Part shown: positions 8,123 through 17,099 of the stretch, in pieces
Layout: each line of letters opens with the position of its first letter
How positions within the stretch are numbered: position 1 is the first letter of the stretch
Assembly (NCBI RefSeq): GCF_007922615.2
Contig: NZ_CP042301.2
Location: 2,666,001-2,730,000, forward strand
Direction: 5' to 3'
Origin: Nitratireductor mangrovi
GTDB lineage: Bacteria; Pseudomonadota; Alphaproteobacteria; Rhizobiales; Rhizobiaceae
DNA: 64,000 nucleotides
Notes under the pieces: model-generated
Databases searched by the model: none
The model's input: only the letters and a program-made list of their open reading frames with translations
What the model was told of the DNA's origin: nothing
Position numbers and translations under genes: made by a program

Positions 8123-9233
8123 GAGCAATCTCCCTTGCTCCGACCGTTCTGAGATGCGGCCGGTCCAGGATCAGGCTCGAGCCGGTCTCGGCATCGAACA
8201 ATGATAGCGTTTTGGTGTTGAAGGCGAGCCCGGTCATGTCGCCGATACGCGCCGGCTGATCGGAGGGGACACGCGCCTTGACGTCGCCATTTGGCGTATC
8301 GAGCGTGACGATCTGTGTCGTGCCGAGATATTCGGTCGCGATAACCTGTCCGCGATAGGATGAATCGTCCTCCAGCCTGATATGTTCTGGCCTGACACCC
8401 AGTGCGAATTTCCGAGCCTGGGTCTGCTGCTCCAGTCTGGGAATTGCGACCGCGGCTTCCGCAAGCGCCACGCTGTTCGCGTGAGGCTCCAAAGGCCCAT
8501 CAAAATGCAGGAAGTTCATCGGCGGCGAGCCGATGAAATCGGCGACGAACATGGTCGCGGGATCGTCATAGATTTCCTGCGGCGTTCCCCATTGCTCCAC
8601 GACGCCGTGGTTCATGACCGCGATCTTGTCGCCCATCTGCATGGCTTCGAGCTGGTCATGAGTCACATAGACGGTTGTCGCGCCCATGCGGTCGTGCAGC
8701 GCCCGCAATTCCTCCGCCATGTGCTCACGGAACTCGGCATCGAGCGCACCAAGCGGCTCGTCCATGAGAAAGGCCTTCGGCTCGCGCACGATGGCCCTGC
8801 CGAGCGCGACACGTTGCCGATCGCCTGACGACAGGGCGCCAACCGGCCGATCGAGAATGTCTTCGATGCCAAGGATGCGCGAAACCTCGCCAACCCGCTG
8901 CCGGACATCCGATCGGCGCATGCCCTGACTGATCAGCGGATAGGATATGTTCCGTCGAACGTTCATGTGCGGGTAGAGCGCAAACATCTGGAACACGAAC
9001 GCGATGTCACGCGCACTGGCCGGCATCTGCGCCACATCCTGCCCGTCAAGAAGTATCTGGCCGGATGTCGGCAATTCCAGCCCGGCGATCATGCGCAGCG
9101 TTGTCGTCTTGCCGCAGCCCGAAGGTCCGAGCAGCATGAAGAACTCACCGTCTCGGATGGTAAAGTCCGATCCCTCCACGGCAACGAACTCACCGAACTC
9201 CTTTCGCAGATTGCGGATGACGATCTCGGCCAT
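8115..9233 (-). CDS. Sugar/polyol ABC transporter ATP-binding protein (MalK/UgpC type), copy 1
   Basis: A 372-residue ATPase with Walker A GPSGCGKTTT, Q-loop FQMFALYPH, Walker B AFLMDEPLGALD and switch YVTHDQ, then an OB/TOBE region (GVRPEHIRLED). The signature is altered: LSSGDRQRV in place of LSGGQ. The substitution in the key glycine suggests an asymmetric dimer with the second ATPase. The start at 9233 follows GGGAGTAGGAGG; the longer open frame overlaps the small membrane gene and is rejected. Confidence 0.88.
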   Translation of the reverse strand: MAEIVIRNLRKEFGEFVAVEGSDFTIRDGEFFMLLGPSGCGKTTTLRMIAGLELPTSGQILLDGQDVAQMPASARDIAFVFQMFALYPHMNVRRNISYPLISQGMRRSDVRQRVGEVSRILGIEDILDRPVGALSSGDRQRVALGRAIVREPKAFLMDEPLGALDAEFREHMAEELRALHDRMGATTVYVTHDQLEAMQMGDKIAVMNHGVVEQWGTPQEIYDDPATMFVADFIGSPPMNFLHFDGPLEPHANSVALAEAAVAIPRLEQQTQARKFALGVRPEHIRLEDDSSYRGQVIATEYLGTTQIVTLDTPNGDVKARVPSDQPARIGDMTGLAFNTKTLSLFDAETGSSLILDRPHLRTVGAREIAHG

Positions 9234-9238
9234 TCCTC

Positions 9239-9427
9239 CTACTCCCGGAAATGGCTGACGATGATGAACATCACCGTGCCGGCGAGCGTTACGATGAACG
9301 ACCAGGAATAGGCCCACATCACGTAGGGTTGCATCAGCATCACGACGCCAAGGCCAATGAGGATCGATGCCAGCATCTCCCACGGGCCGCGCCTTAGGCG
9401 GAGCAGTCCGTTGATGATCTCGCTCAT
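9239..9427 (-). CDS. Small two-helix membrane protein of the sugar/polyol ABC operon
   Basis: A 62-residue protein starting MSEIINGLLRLRRGPWEML with two hydrophobic stretches (SILIGLGVVMLMQPYVMW and FIVTLAGTVMFIIVSH). Its ATG overlaps the stop of the upstream permease (ATGA) and its stop lies five bases before the next ATPase, so it is clearly part of the operon. A small protein at the same place is known from the rhizobial glycerol transporter operon (GlpU); equivalence is inferred from position and size. It might stabilise the permease. Confidence 0.8.
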   Translation of the reverse strand: MSEIINGLLRLRRGPWEMLASILIGLGVVMLMQPYVMWAYSWSFIVTLAGTVMFIIVSHFRE

Positions 9428-10362
9428 TTGCGCACCGCCCCAAAAGTGATGCCACGCAGCAGATGTTTGCGAAGCAGAATGGTGAAGATCATCACCGGGA
9501 GGAGAAACAGTGTGGCTCCAGCCGCGACGGCCGGCCAATCCTTGCCGATGCCGATGATGGTCGGGATGAACGGCGGCGCGGTTTGCGCTGTCCCCGACGT
9601 CAGCAGAACGGCAAAAGCGTATTCGTTCCAGGAAAAGATCAGGCAGAAGATCGCCGTGCTCGCGATGCCGGTCGCAGCCTGCGGCAGGACCACCTTGTAG
9701 AAGGCCTGGAAGCGCGTGTAGCCGTCGATCAGCGCCGCCTCCTCGTATTCCCGCGGGATCTCGTCAATGAACCCCTTCAGTAGCCAGACCGCGAGCGAGA
9801 TGTTCACCGCCGTATAGAGCAGGATCATCCCCAGATGCGTGTCAGAGAGGCCAAGCGTGCGGAACATGAGGAAGATCGGGATTGCCACGGCGATTGGCGG
9901 CATCATCCGCGTCGAAAGGATGAAAAAGAGAAGATCATCCTTCAGCGGCACCTTGAACCGGCTGAATGCGTAGGCAGCGAGCGTGCCGAGAAAGACGCTC
10001 AGAAACGTAGACCCAAAGCCTATGATCACCGAGTTCAGGAACCTATCGCCGAACCGCGACGGGCCCGAGATAACCATGTCGTACTGGCGCACGATGGCAT
10101 CGTACCAGGTCTGCGGTGGGCCATGTGCCTCAAGCGCCTCCGGGTTCATTCGCGTGCGCGTCGTGAAAAGGTTCACATAGCCTTCTAGGGTCGGTTCGAA
10201 GATCACCTTTGGCGGGTAGGCGATGGCGTCCGAAGGCGACTTGAAGCCGGTAGCGACGATCCACACCAGTGGCAGAAGCGTAACGACCGCATAAAGGACG
10301 ACCATCGTCCCGGCCACCCATTTCTGCCTCGGAGAAGGCTCGGTGATCGAATAGCTGCTCAT
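9424..10362 (-). CDS. Sugar/polyol ABC transporter permease (MalG type)
   Basis: A 312-residue inner-membrane permease with six likely helices (first WVAGTMVVLYAVVTLLPLVW) and the coupling loop EEAALIDGYTRFQAFYKVVLP, the EAA motif that contacts the ATPase. Start at 10362 overlaps the stop of the MalF-type gene (ATGA). Upstream open sequence is that overlapping gene in another frame. Confidence 0.9.
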   Translation of the reverse strand: MSSYSITEPSPRQKWVAGTMVVLYAVVTLLPLVWIVATGFKSPSDAIAYPPKVIFEPTLEGYVNLFTTRTRMNPEALEAHGPPQTWYDAIVRQYDMVISGPSRFGDRFLNSVIIGFGSTFLSVFLGTLAAYAFSRFKVPLKDDLLFFILSTRMMPPIAVAIPIFLMFRTLGLSDTHLGMILLYTAVNISLAVWLLKGFIDEIPREYEEAALIDGYTRFQAFYKVVLPQAATGIASTAIFCLIFSWNEYAFAVLLTSGTAQTAPPFIPTIIGIGKDWPAVAAGATLFLLPVMIFTILLRKHLLRGITFGAVRK

Positions 10363-11306
10363 CGTTCCTTCACCTTGTTGAGCGCCTTCACGTAGATCGA
10401 CGCCAGGCCGAAGACGGTGACAAATAGAATGATCGCGTAAGCAGAGGCATAGCCGGTACGCCATTTCTCAAATGCTTCGCGCTTGAGATTGATGGACGTG
10501 AGTTCCGTCACCGAGCCAGGCCCACCGCCAGTGAGTTGCACGACGAGGTCGAACATCTTGAAGTTCTCGATGCCGCGGAACAGTACCGCCAGCATCAGGA
10601 AGGGCAGCACCATCGGGACGGTGATCGTCCAGAATTGCCGCCAGGGCGAAGCGCGGTCGATCGCCGCCGCTTCATAGATGTATCCTGGGATCGAGCGAAG
10701 GCCGGCCAGGCAGATCAGCATGACGAACGGCGTCCACATCCATGTGTCGACGATGACGATGGCCCAAGGGGCGAGATCAACCGATCCGATCATGGAAAAA
10801 GATGACGGGTCGATGCCCGTGAAGAACGACACCGCGTAGTTGAACAGCCCGATCTGCGGTTGGTAGAGAAAGGTCCAGAAATTGCCCACTACCGCCGGCG
10901 ACAGCATCATCGGCAGGACGATGATCGTGGTCCAGAGATCATTGCCGCGGAACTTCTTGTTGATCAGATAGGCAAGCGCAAAGCCCAAGACGACCTGCAG
11001 GACCAATGTCCAGATCAGGAAGTGCGCGGTCGCCTGCATGGTCAGCCAGATGTCGCGATCGGTGAGAATGCGCGTGTAGTTGCGGAGCCCGACCCACTCC
11101 AACTCGGCGCCGGCCCGGTTCGCCCGGTAGTTCGTCAGGCTGAGTCTGATCGTCCAAGCGAGCGGGAAGATGTTGATCGCCAGAAGCAGGAAGATGGTAG
11201 GCGCAACGAATATCCAGGCGATTGCGCGATCGCTCAGTCCGCGCATTCTTCGCGCGATACCTGACGGCGTTGCCTGCGCAATCCGGTCCATCGCTGATTC
11301 AGACAT
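10359..11306 (-). CDS. Sugar/polyol ABC transporter permease (MalF type)
   Basis: A 315-residue inner-membrane permease. Hydrophobic helices are visible (AIAWIFVAPTIFLLLAIN, WTTIIVLPMMLSPAVVGNF), as is the EAA loop YEAAAIDRASPWRQFWTITVP. It pairs with the MalG-type permease immediately downstream. The gap to the binding-protein gene contains a strong hairpin. Confidence 0.9.
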   Translation of the reverse strand: MSESAMDRIAQATPSGIARRMRGLSDRAIAWIFVAPTIFLLLAINIFPLAWTIRLSLTNYRANRAGAELEWVGLRNYTRILTDRDIWLTMQATAHFLIWTLVLQVVLGFALAYLINKKFRGNDLWTTIIVLPMMLSPAVVGNFWTFLYQPQIGLFNYAVSFFTGIDPSSFSMIGSVDLAPWAIVIVDTWMWTPFVMLICLAGLRSIPGYIYEAAAIDRASPWRQFWTITVPMVLPFLMLAVLFRGIENFKMFDLVVQLTGGGPGSVTELTSINLKREAFEKWRTGYASAYAIILFVTVFGLASIYVKALNKVKER

Positions 11307-11382
11307 GGCTGGGACACTTTAGCAATAAACGATCTGGCGCCTTTCCGCAGCAAACCGCGGGACGACTTTCAGCGCACGGGGT

Positions 11383-11408
11383 CCCCGCCCGGCCGACGCC
11401 GGGCGGGG
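11383..11408 (-). terminator. Strong hairpin between binding-protein and permease genes
   Basis: An 11-bp perfect stem (CCCCGCCCGGC / GCCGGGCGGGG) with loop CGAC and no T tract. Its place just after the binding-protein gene suggests mRNA end protection or partial termination, giving more binding protein than permease. Confidence 0.6.
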
Positions 11409-11427
11409 GCTCGAGGGAGGACCGATC

Positions 11428-12753
11428 TTAAATCCTGCCGTCGTCTTCGAAATTTTCCGTCCAGTCCCTGACCAGGCCGTCCAGGGCTTCCTGAGCCGTG
11501 CCCTGCCCTGCCACGACATAGTCGTGGAAGCGCTTCTGGGTGTCCTGCAGCAGAGTTGCGTAGCTGGGCTCTGCCCAGAAGTCTTTCACGATCGCCATCG
11601 AGTCGAGGAAGGTCTGGGCGTAAGGCTGGCTTTGCGGAAACTCGGGCGCCAGAGTAACAGCCTTAAGGCAGGAGAAGCCGCCCATCGACCACCACTTGGC
11701 CTGCACCTCGGGCTGCGCAAACCACTTGATATACTCAAGCGCGGCGTCCTTCTTCTGCGAATAGGCCACCACCGAGATTCCCTGGCCGCCCAGCTGGGCG
11801 AACTGGTCGCCATCGGGGCCGGCGGGGTTGGCGAAATAGCCCGTCTTGCCTCCACCGACATTGGCGTCGGTCTCGAAGCCCGGCCAGGTAAAGGCGAAGT
11901 TCATCTGCATCGCGACCTGGCCCGACTTGAAGGCATCGATGCCTTCCGACATGTAGCCGTTCGAAGACCCCGGCGGCGTGCAGCAATCATACAGCGCCTT
12001 GTAGTATTCGAGTCCCGCCACGGCGCCTGGCGAGTTGACGAAGCCTTCCATCTCGTACGGCTTGTCCGGGTTCTCGTACTTGAAGCCGAAGCTGTAGAGC
12101 ACGTCCATCGCACCCATGGTGATGCCTTCGGAACCGCGCTCTGTGTAGATCGACGCGCCATAGACGGTCTTGCCGTCAATCTCGCGATTCTGAAAGAACT
12201 CGGCGATATCCTTGAGCTCGGCGAAGGTCTTGGGCGCAGCGAGATCGCGCCCGTACTTCTCCTTGTATTCGGCCTGCAACTCCGGCCGCTCGAACCAGTC
12301 CTTACGGTAGGTCCAGCCGACGACGTCGCCGAATGCCGGCAGCGCCCAGTAGTTGGGCGTGTTCTTCGGCCACTGCGAATAGCCGACCACCGTCGCGTCG
12401 ATAAAGTCGTCCATCTTGATGCCGTTGGCGTCGAAGAAGTCGTTGAGCTTGATATAGTGGCCGTTCTCGGCGGAACCGCCGATCCACTGGCTGTCCCCGA
12501 TCATCAGATCGCAAAGCTGGCCGCCGGAATTCAGCTCATTGAGCATTCGGTCGGCGAAGTTCGGCCACGGCACGAATTCGAAGCTCATCTTGTGGCCGGA
12601 CTGGGCCTCGAAGTCCTTCGACAGCGCGACCAGAGCGTTGGCCGGGTCCCAGGCGGCCCAGCAAAGCGTAAGGTCCTCGGCCTGCGCGGCACTCGAGGCG
12701 AACGCTGCAGTAAGCGAAATAGCGGCAACGGATGCCAGATGGGCACGTTTCAT
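11428..12753 (-). CDS. Extracellular solute-binding protein (family 1) of the sugar/polyol ABC transporter
   Basis: A 441-residue periplasmic receptor: signal peptide MKRAHLASVAAISLTAAFA...AQA, then a family 1 (MalE-like) fold with LCWAAWDPANALVALSKDFE, many aromatic residues, and paired cysteines in YDCCTPPG. The downstream DHA-kinase fusion and the GlpSTPQUV-like gene order suggest a C3 or C4 polyol or ketose as ligand (glycerol, dihydroxyacetone, erythrulose); this is inference. Its promoter carries the LacI operator. Confidence 0.88.
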   Translation of the reverse strand: MKRAHLASVAAISLTAAFASSAAQAEDLTLCWAAWDPANALVALSKDFEAQSGHKMSFEFVPWPNFADRMLNELNSGGQLCDLMIGDSQWIGGSAENGHYIKLNDFFDANGIKMDDFIDATVVGYSQWPKNTPNYWALPAFGDVVGWTYRKDWFERPELQAEYKEKYGRDLAAPKTFAELKDIAEFFQNREIDGKTVYGASIYTERGSEGITMGAMDVLYSFGFKYENPDKPYEMEGFVNSPGAVAGLEYYKALYDCCTPPGSSNGYMSEGIDAFKSGQVAMQMNFAFTWPGFETDANVGGGKTGYFANPAGPDGDQFAQLGGQGISVVAYSQKKDAALEYIKWFAQPEVQAKWWSMGGFSCLKAVTLAPEFPQSQPYAQTFLDSMAIVKDFWAEPSYATLLQDTQKRFHDYVVAGQGTAQEALDGLVRDWTENFEDDGRI

Positions 12754-12799
12754 GATGGGTCCTCCCGAAAAGACGCAAACATAAGCTTACGTACCTCAA

Positions 12800-12827
12800 A
12801 CTAAATGAGGTACGTACCTCATGTCAA
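12800..12827 (-). promoter_or_regulatory. Predicted promoter of the sugar/polyol ABC-DHA kinase operon
   Basis: On the minus strand, -35 TTGACA (12822-12827) and -10 TTTAGT (12800-12805) are separated by 16 bases, and that spacer is exactly the palindromic operator. A repressor bound there would exclude RNA polymerase. Confidence 0.7.
12805..12822. promoter_or_regulatory. LacI-family operator O1 (18-bp palindrome)
   Basis: ATGAGGTACGTACCTCAT is a perfect palindrome with the central CG typical of LacI-family sites. A half copy (ACGTACCTCA, 12789-12798) lies next to the predicted transcription start, and another copy sits in the promoter of the adjacent lacI-type gene, linking site and regulator. 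Confidence 0.8.
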
Positions 12828-12906
12828 CTCAGAATCTGACGATCGTGGATTGCGTCGACTGGCAGCCGGAATTGCACGGGTTCTTAAAGGGCCGCGGCCC
12901 AGCGGA

Positions 12907-13935
12907 TCAGACCAGGTTTTCGCGCACCACAATCTCGATTCTGATGCGTTCCTGCGACTGGACTATGTCGAGCCCGTCACTCTTGGCGCGCAATACCCGC
13001 AGGGCGCTGCGCACGATATGGCCGACATTCTGGCTGATGACGGCGTCCATCAGATTATCGCGCAACGCGTCGCGCGTAACATCGGTAAGCTCATGGCCGA
13101 TGACCGTTATGTTGCTCCGGCGCCCATAACCGCGCAGCAGATCGACCAGCGCGTGACTGCCGTGGCCGACCGAATATATGCCGTTGATATCCCCTCGCTC
13201 CGCCAGCACGGCGGTGACAACACGTGCAGTGAGGTCTTCATTGTCGTGGTTCTCCAGCGACGGCAGCACTTCAATCTCGGGGAAGGATTCAGCCATCACC
13301 TGATCGAAGCCCAGACGCCGCTCGACATTATCCCGAGCCTGCATCGAGCTGACCAGAACCATGACCGAACCGCCTGTATTTCCTAGGAATTTCCCCATCA
13401 GGAAGCCGGCTGTGCGCCCGGCCGCGACGTTGTCGACGCCAATGAAATGGTCGCGCTCCGTGTTCGGAAGGTCGGAAACCAGCGCCACGACAGGTATGCC
13501 CTCGGCCTTCAGCCGTACAATGGCATCGCGGAGATGGGGTGTTTCCGGAGCGAAGATCGCGACGCCGTCGGTATCGTCGGCGCCGAGTTCGCGCAGCGAT
13601 CTGACCAGGGCGTGCGGATTGTCGTTCGGGAACGTCAGGATGCGAACATCGGTCCGCTCGGTGACCGAGTTCGCAATGGCCTCGTTAATCGCGTCGCGCA
13701 GCGTTCGGACAAAGAGGGCCGGCATGTCCGGGAGTACGAACACCAGCCGATAACGGCGCTGGCGCGCCAGGTTCGCCGCCGTGACATCGCGGACGTAGCC
13801 AAGCTGTTCGATAGCACTATTGACGCGGGCAACCGTCTTTTCGCGCACGCCTGGCCGCGCGTTGAGGACGCGATCGACCGTTGCAAGGCTCACCCCTGCG
13901 GCCTTCGCGATATCGTTGACTGTCGGCCGCGCCAT
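12907..13935 (-). CDS. LacI-family transcriptional regulator
   Basis: A 342-residue repressor. Residues 1-50 are the LacI helix-turn-helix (TVNDIAKAAGVSLATVDRVLN with hinge region following), then a periplasmic-binding-like effector domain (VFVLPDMPALFVRTLRDAI, GVDNVAAGRTAGFLMGKFLG, IYSVGHGSHALVDLL). GGGAGG before the ATG at 13935 fixes the start; the longer open frame has no ribosome site. It lies upstream of the ABC operon on the same strand, and shared palindromes indicate it represses that operon and itself. Confidence 0.92.
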   Translation of the reverse strand: MARPTVNDIAKAAGVSLATVDRVLNARPGVREKTVARVNSAIEQLGYVRDVTAANLARQRRYRLVFVLPDMPALFVRTLRDAINEAIANSVTERTDVRILTFPNDNPHALVRSLRELGADDTDGVAIFAPETPHLRDAIVRLKAEGIPVVALVSDLPNTERDHFIGVDNVAAGRTAGFLMGKFLGNTGGSVMVLVSSMQARDNVERRLGFDQVMAESFPEIEVLPSLENHDNEDLTARVVTAVLAERGDINGIYSVGHGSHALVDLLRGYGRRSNITVIGHELTDVTRDALRDNLMDAVISQNVGHIVRSALRVLRAKSDGLDIVQSQERIRIEIVVRENLV

Positions 13936-13953
13936 TCGCACCCTCCCGCGCCG

Positions 13954-13985
13954 TATATCGCGATTTGGATGAGGTACGTCAATCA
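13954..13985 (-). promoter_or_regulatory. Predicted promoter of the LacI-type gene with operator O2
   Basis: On the minus strand, TTGACG (13977-13982) and GATATA (13954-13959) are 17 bases apart. Overlapping the -35, TGAGGTACGTCAATCA (13970-13985) matches 14 of 16 positions of the O1 core on the plus strand, so autoregulation is likely. Confidence 0.65.
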
Positions 13986-14167
13986 TCAGGAATGGCAGTC
14001 GAGCGGACCACCCCAATGCAAACGCCCGCTTTTTGCGTTCCGCATGTAGAAGCTGCCTGGCCCGTTTCGGCCCCAGATGCCGTCCGACGGCTCCAGGCTC
14101 GGATATTCAAAGGAACGCGGCTAGGGTGGCGCGGATTTCATCGTGATATAGGCGCCACAGGCTTGGT

Positions 14168-16066
14168 TCACGCCTTCGGCATGCCCTTTGGCCTGAGCGC
14201 GCGCTTCTGCGCCGCGATGCGAAACGGAGCATTGACGGCGCCATAGCCCCGGTAGCCGCCGCGGCGTTCGACGATCTCGAAAAAGAAGCCCTCGCCGTAG
14301 TTGCCGCTGTAGAACTGGAAATATTCGCCATCGCCATCCCGGTCGTAGAGGATGTTGGCGGCCCGCATGCGACCAGTCAGTTCCGGTTCCAGCCCGAGGC
14401 GCGCCTCCAGATCATCGTAGTAGTTGGGCGATATTTCCAGCGGCCGGAACCCGAGCGAGCGCACCCGATCGGCGGATCGGAAAATGTCGGCGCTCGCGAA
14501 GGCCAGGTGCTGTACGGTCGATCCGAAGCTTTCGGCGAGGAAGTGGCCGGCCAGGGTCTTGCGGTTCTCGGCGCCGTTCAGGGTCAGTCGGAGTGCGCCG
14601 CCGTCGGCCTCGACGACCTGACTGCGCACAAGGCCGCCAGGGTCGACGACGTCGACCATCGGCAGTTTTCGCGTCTTCAGGATCGAGGTGTAGAACAGCA
14701 CCCAGGTCAGCATCTCCTCGTAGTTCATCGTCTGGGCGATGTGGTCGATCGCTAGCAGGCCGGCGTCCTGTTCCTCGGGCTGAGCCAGCGCCTCGAACTC
14801 GATATCCCACACGCGAGACAACTCGCCGCCGTCGATAAAGTAGATGACGCCGCCGCCCACGCCGCGGATCGCCGGGATCGAAAGCTCGCCCGGCCCATGC
14901 CGCTGCTCGAAAGGCTCCGCACCCAGAATGCGGGCGCGCGTGACCGTGGCCGCCGCGTCTGCCACGCGGATCCCCATGGCATACGCGTTGGCGCCGTGAA
15001 CGAGATGAGAGGAGTGGGCGAGCCCTTCCCGCTCCGTGTTGATGACGATGTTGATGCCGGACCGCTCGGGTCCCTGGCGCCACAGCACCACGTCCTTGGA
15101 GCGGTGCCGCGCGCGTGGCGAAAAGCCAAGCGTCGACAGCATCCGGCCCAGTTCGGTAGCCTCTTCCTCGCTGGTCGCGAACTCGATGAACTCGACACGT
15201 TCAACGCTGACCCGTGGCGGCATGTCGGGCACGGCGATCGCGACCGCCGGCTCCTCCCGCCGCACCTCGTCCATCAGATTGAGTAGCGAACGACGCCCGT
15301 CGACGGCGATGGTGCGCGGCGAGCCGCCCCTGAACTGGTCGTTGAAGATCTCGAGCGACAGCGGCCCCGCATAGCCGGTGGCGGCGACCGCACGCATGAA
15401 GGCGGTAACCGGCAGGTCGCCTTCGCCGGGCATGTTGCGGTAGTGCCGGCTCCACGACAACAGGTCCATCGCCAGACGCGGCGCGTCGGCCAGTTGCACG
15501 ATGAAGATGCGGTCGCCCGGTATGGACCGGATCGTATCGGCATCGATCTCGCGCGCAAGCGTGTGGAAGGAATCGAGGATCAAGCCGACATTGGGATGGT
15601 CCGCACGGCGCACGATCTCCCAAGCGTCGCGGTGATCGCTGACATGGCGCCCCCAGGCAAGCGCTTCGTAACCGACGCGGAGTCCACGTTTGGCGGCTCT
15701 CTCTCCAAGCTCGCGCAGATCAGCGGCGGCACGATCGATACCACCCAGCGCAAGAGGCGAGACATTGGAGCAGATCAGCATCAGGTCGGTGCCGAGTTCG
15801 GCCATCAGGTCGAACTTGCGTTCGGCACGGTCGAAGGTTCGGGCGCGCTGCGGTTCGGGCATGCCCTCGAAGTCGCGGAACGGCTGGAACAAGGTGATCT
15901 CCAGCCCGTGTTCGCGCACCATGCGCCCGACTTCCGCGGGGGTCCCGTCGAAGGCAAGAAAGTCGTTCTCGAAAATCTCGACGCCATCGAAGCCCGCAGC
16001 GGCGATCGCGGCCAGCTTCTCGCGCAGATCGCCGCTGATCGATACCGTCGCGATCGAAGTCTTCAT
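14168..16066 (-). CDS. 3-dehydroshikimate dehydratase with HPPD-like C-terminal domain (QsuB type)
   Basis: A 632-residue fusion that should convert 3-dehydroshikimate to protocatechuate. Residues of about 1-270 are an AP-endonuclease-2-like TIM barrel with metal ligands in GVEIFEND, LILDSFHTLA and LSLEIFND. Residues of about 290-620 form a VOC (4-hydroxyphenylpyruvate dioxygenase-like) pair with ligand histidines in IDHIAQTM and VQHLAFAS and a glutamate in FFFEIVERRGGY. This two-domain form matches bacterial QsuB/QuiC1 enzymes. Its ATG overlaps the stop of the dehydrogenase gene (ATGA). With that enzyme, the 3-dehydroquinase and the TRAP transporter it forms a quinate/shikimate catabolic route. 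Confidence 0.9.
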   Translation of the reverse strand: MKTSIATVSISGDLREKLAAIAAAGFDGVEIFENDFLAFDGTPAEVGRMVREHGLEITLFQPFRDFEGMPEPQRARTFDRAERKFDLMAELGTDLMLICSNVSPLALGGIDRAAADLRELGERAAKRGLRVGYEALAWGRHVSDHRDAWEIVRRADHPNVGLILDSFHTLAREIDADTIRSIPGDRIFIVQLADAPRLAMDLLSWSRHYRNMPGEGDLPVTAFMRAVAATGYAGPLSLEIFNDQFRGGSPRTIAVDGRRSLLNLMDEVRREEPAVAIAVPDMPPRVSVERVEFIEFATSEEEATELGRMLSTLGFSPRARHRSKDVVLWRQGPERSGINIVINTEREGLAHSSHLVHGANAYAMGIRVADAAATVTRARILGAEPFEQRHGPGELSIPAIRGVGGGVIYFIDGGELSRVWDIEFEALAQPEEQDAGLLAIDHIAQTMNYEEMLTWVLFYTSILKTRKLPMVDVVDPGGLVRSQVVEADGGALRLTLNGAENRKTLAGHFLAESFGSTVQHLAFASADIFRSADRVRSLGFRPLEISPNYYDDLEARLGLEPELTGRMRAANILYDRDGDGEYFQFYSGNYGEGFFFEIVERRGGYRGYGAVNAPFRIAAQKRALRPKGMPKA

Positions 16067-16920
16067 GCGTGAAGCTTTTTCTCGTCGTTGGCCCGCAGGA
16101 CTCGCCGCAGCGACAGGGGGTCAACCTCGGCACCAGTGAAATGGCGGAACGCATCCAGTCCCTGATAAAAGAACAGTTCCCACCCGGTCATGATCGCCAG
16201 TCCGGCGTCGGCGGCGGAGCGTAGAAAATCCGTATCCACCGGCGTGTAGACAGCATCGAATGCCCAGGACGCTCCGACCATGTGCCGGCGTTCCATCGAA
16301 GATCCGGAATGGCCACTCATGCCGATCGGCGTGCAATTGACCAGCCCGTCCGCATGCTCGACCGCTTCCTCGGTGGACGTGGCCCTGATCACCCGGGGCG
16401 CCGCCCCGGCCTCCGACAGCATCGCCGCGAGACGATGCGCCTTGCCCGGATCAGTGTCAAAGATGCGCAATTCGCCGGCGCCGAGGCGCACCAGTGCAAA
16501 TGCGATCGCCTTGCCCACTCCGCCAGCGCCCACCAGCGCCACCTTGCCGGGAGCCGTCTTGCCGAACGACGCTTCGAATGCGGAAATGAAGCCGGAATGG
16601 TCCGTATTGTGTCCCAGCGGGCCGCCATTCCCGAACAGCACCGTGTTGCAGGCGCCGATTCTTGCCGTGGGCGGATCGGAGAGCTTGACGCGCGCCACGA
16701 CCTCTTCCTTGTAGGGATAGGTGACGTTCACGCCGCGGAAACCTTCGTCAAGGCAGCGATCGAACACGGCCCCGAAGTCCAGCCCGAGATCGCGCGGCAC
16801 CAGGCGTTCATACCTAACTTCGACACCGCAGAGCCTTCCCGCTTCCACGTGAAGCCGAGGCGATTGCGAGCGGGCGATGTTGGCTCCGATGAGGCCGAGC
16901 CGGACGGAACCCATGATCAT
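16063..16920 (-). CDS. Shikimate/quinate dehydrogenase family protein (AroE/YdiB-like)
   Basis: A 285-residue NAD(P)-dependent oxidoreductase. The substrate pocket shows SQSPRLH, GVNVTYPYKEEV (catalytic lysine) and GHNTDHSGF (catalytic aspartate); the cofactor site shows GAGGVGKAIAFAL. The acidic residue in IFDTD after the second Rossmann strand, where NADP-specific AroE has basic residues, favours NAD and thus a catabolic role. It is coupled to the dehydroshikimate dehydratase by an ATGA overlap. ATG at 16914 is an alternative start. TTGTTCCGGACAA (16940-16952), an inverted TTGT/ACAA repeat, lies just upstream. Confidence 0.88.
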   Translation of the reverse strand: MIMGSVRLGLIGANIARSQSPRLHVEAGRLCGVEVRYERLVPRDLGLDFGAVFDRCLDEGFRGVNVTYPYKEEVVARVKLSDPPTARIGACNTVLFGNGGPLGHNTDHSGFISAFEASFGKTAPGKVALVGAGGVGKAIAFALVRLGAGELRIFDTDPGKAHRLAAMLSEAGAAPRVIRATSTEEAVEHADGLVNCTPIGMSGHSGSSMERRHMVGASWAFDAVYTPVDTDFLRSAADAGLAIMTGWELFFYQGLDAFRHFTGAEVDPLSLRRVLRANDEKKLHA

Positions 16921-17099
16921 CTCTGGTGTTGCGAACCGATTGTTCCGGACAAGTTAGCGATCGAACGCACTTTCAGCAACACACAAACTCCGTTTTGTCT
17001 GGCGTTTTTTGTTTTATCCGATGACATTCTCCTTGAGCGCCCGTCCGCATGATGGGCTACCGCAGGACCGTGCGGGCGCACGGGCTCCGCCGGAACTCG

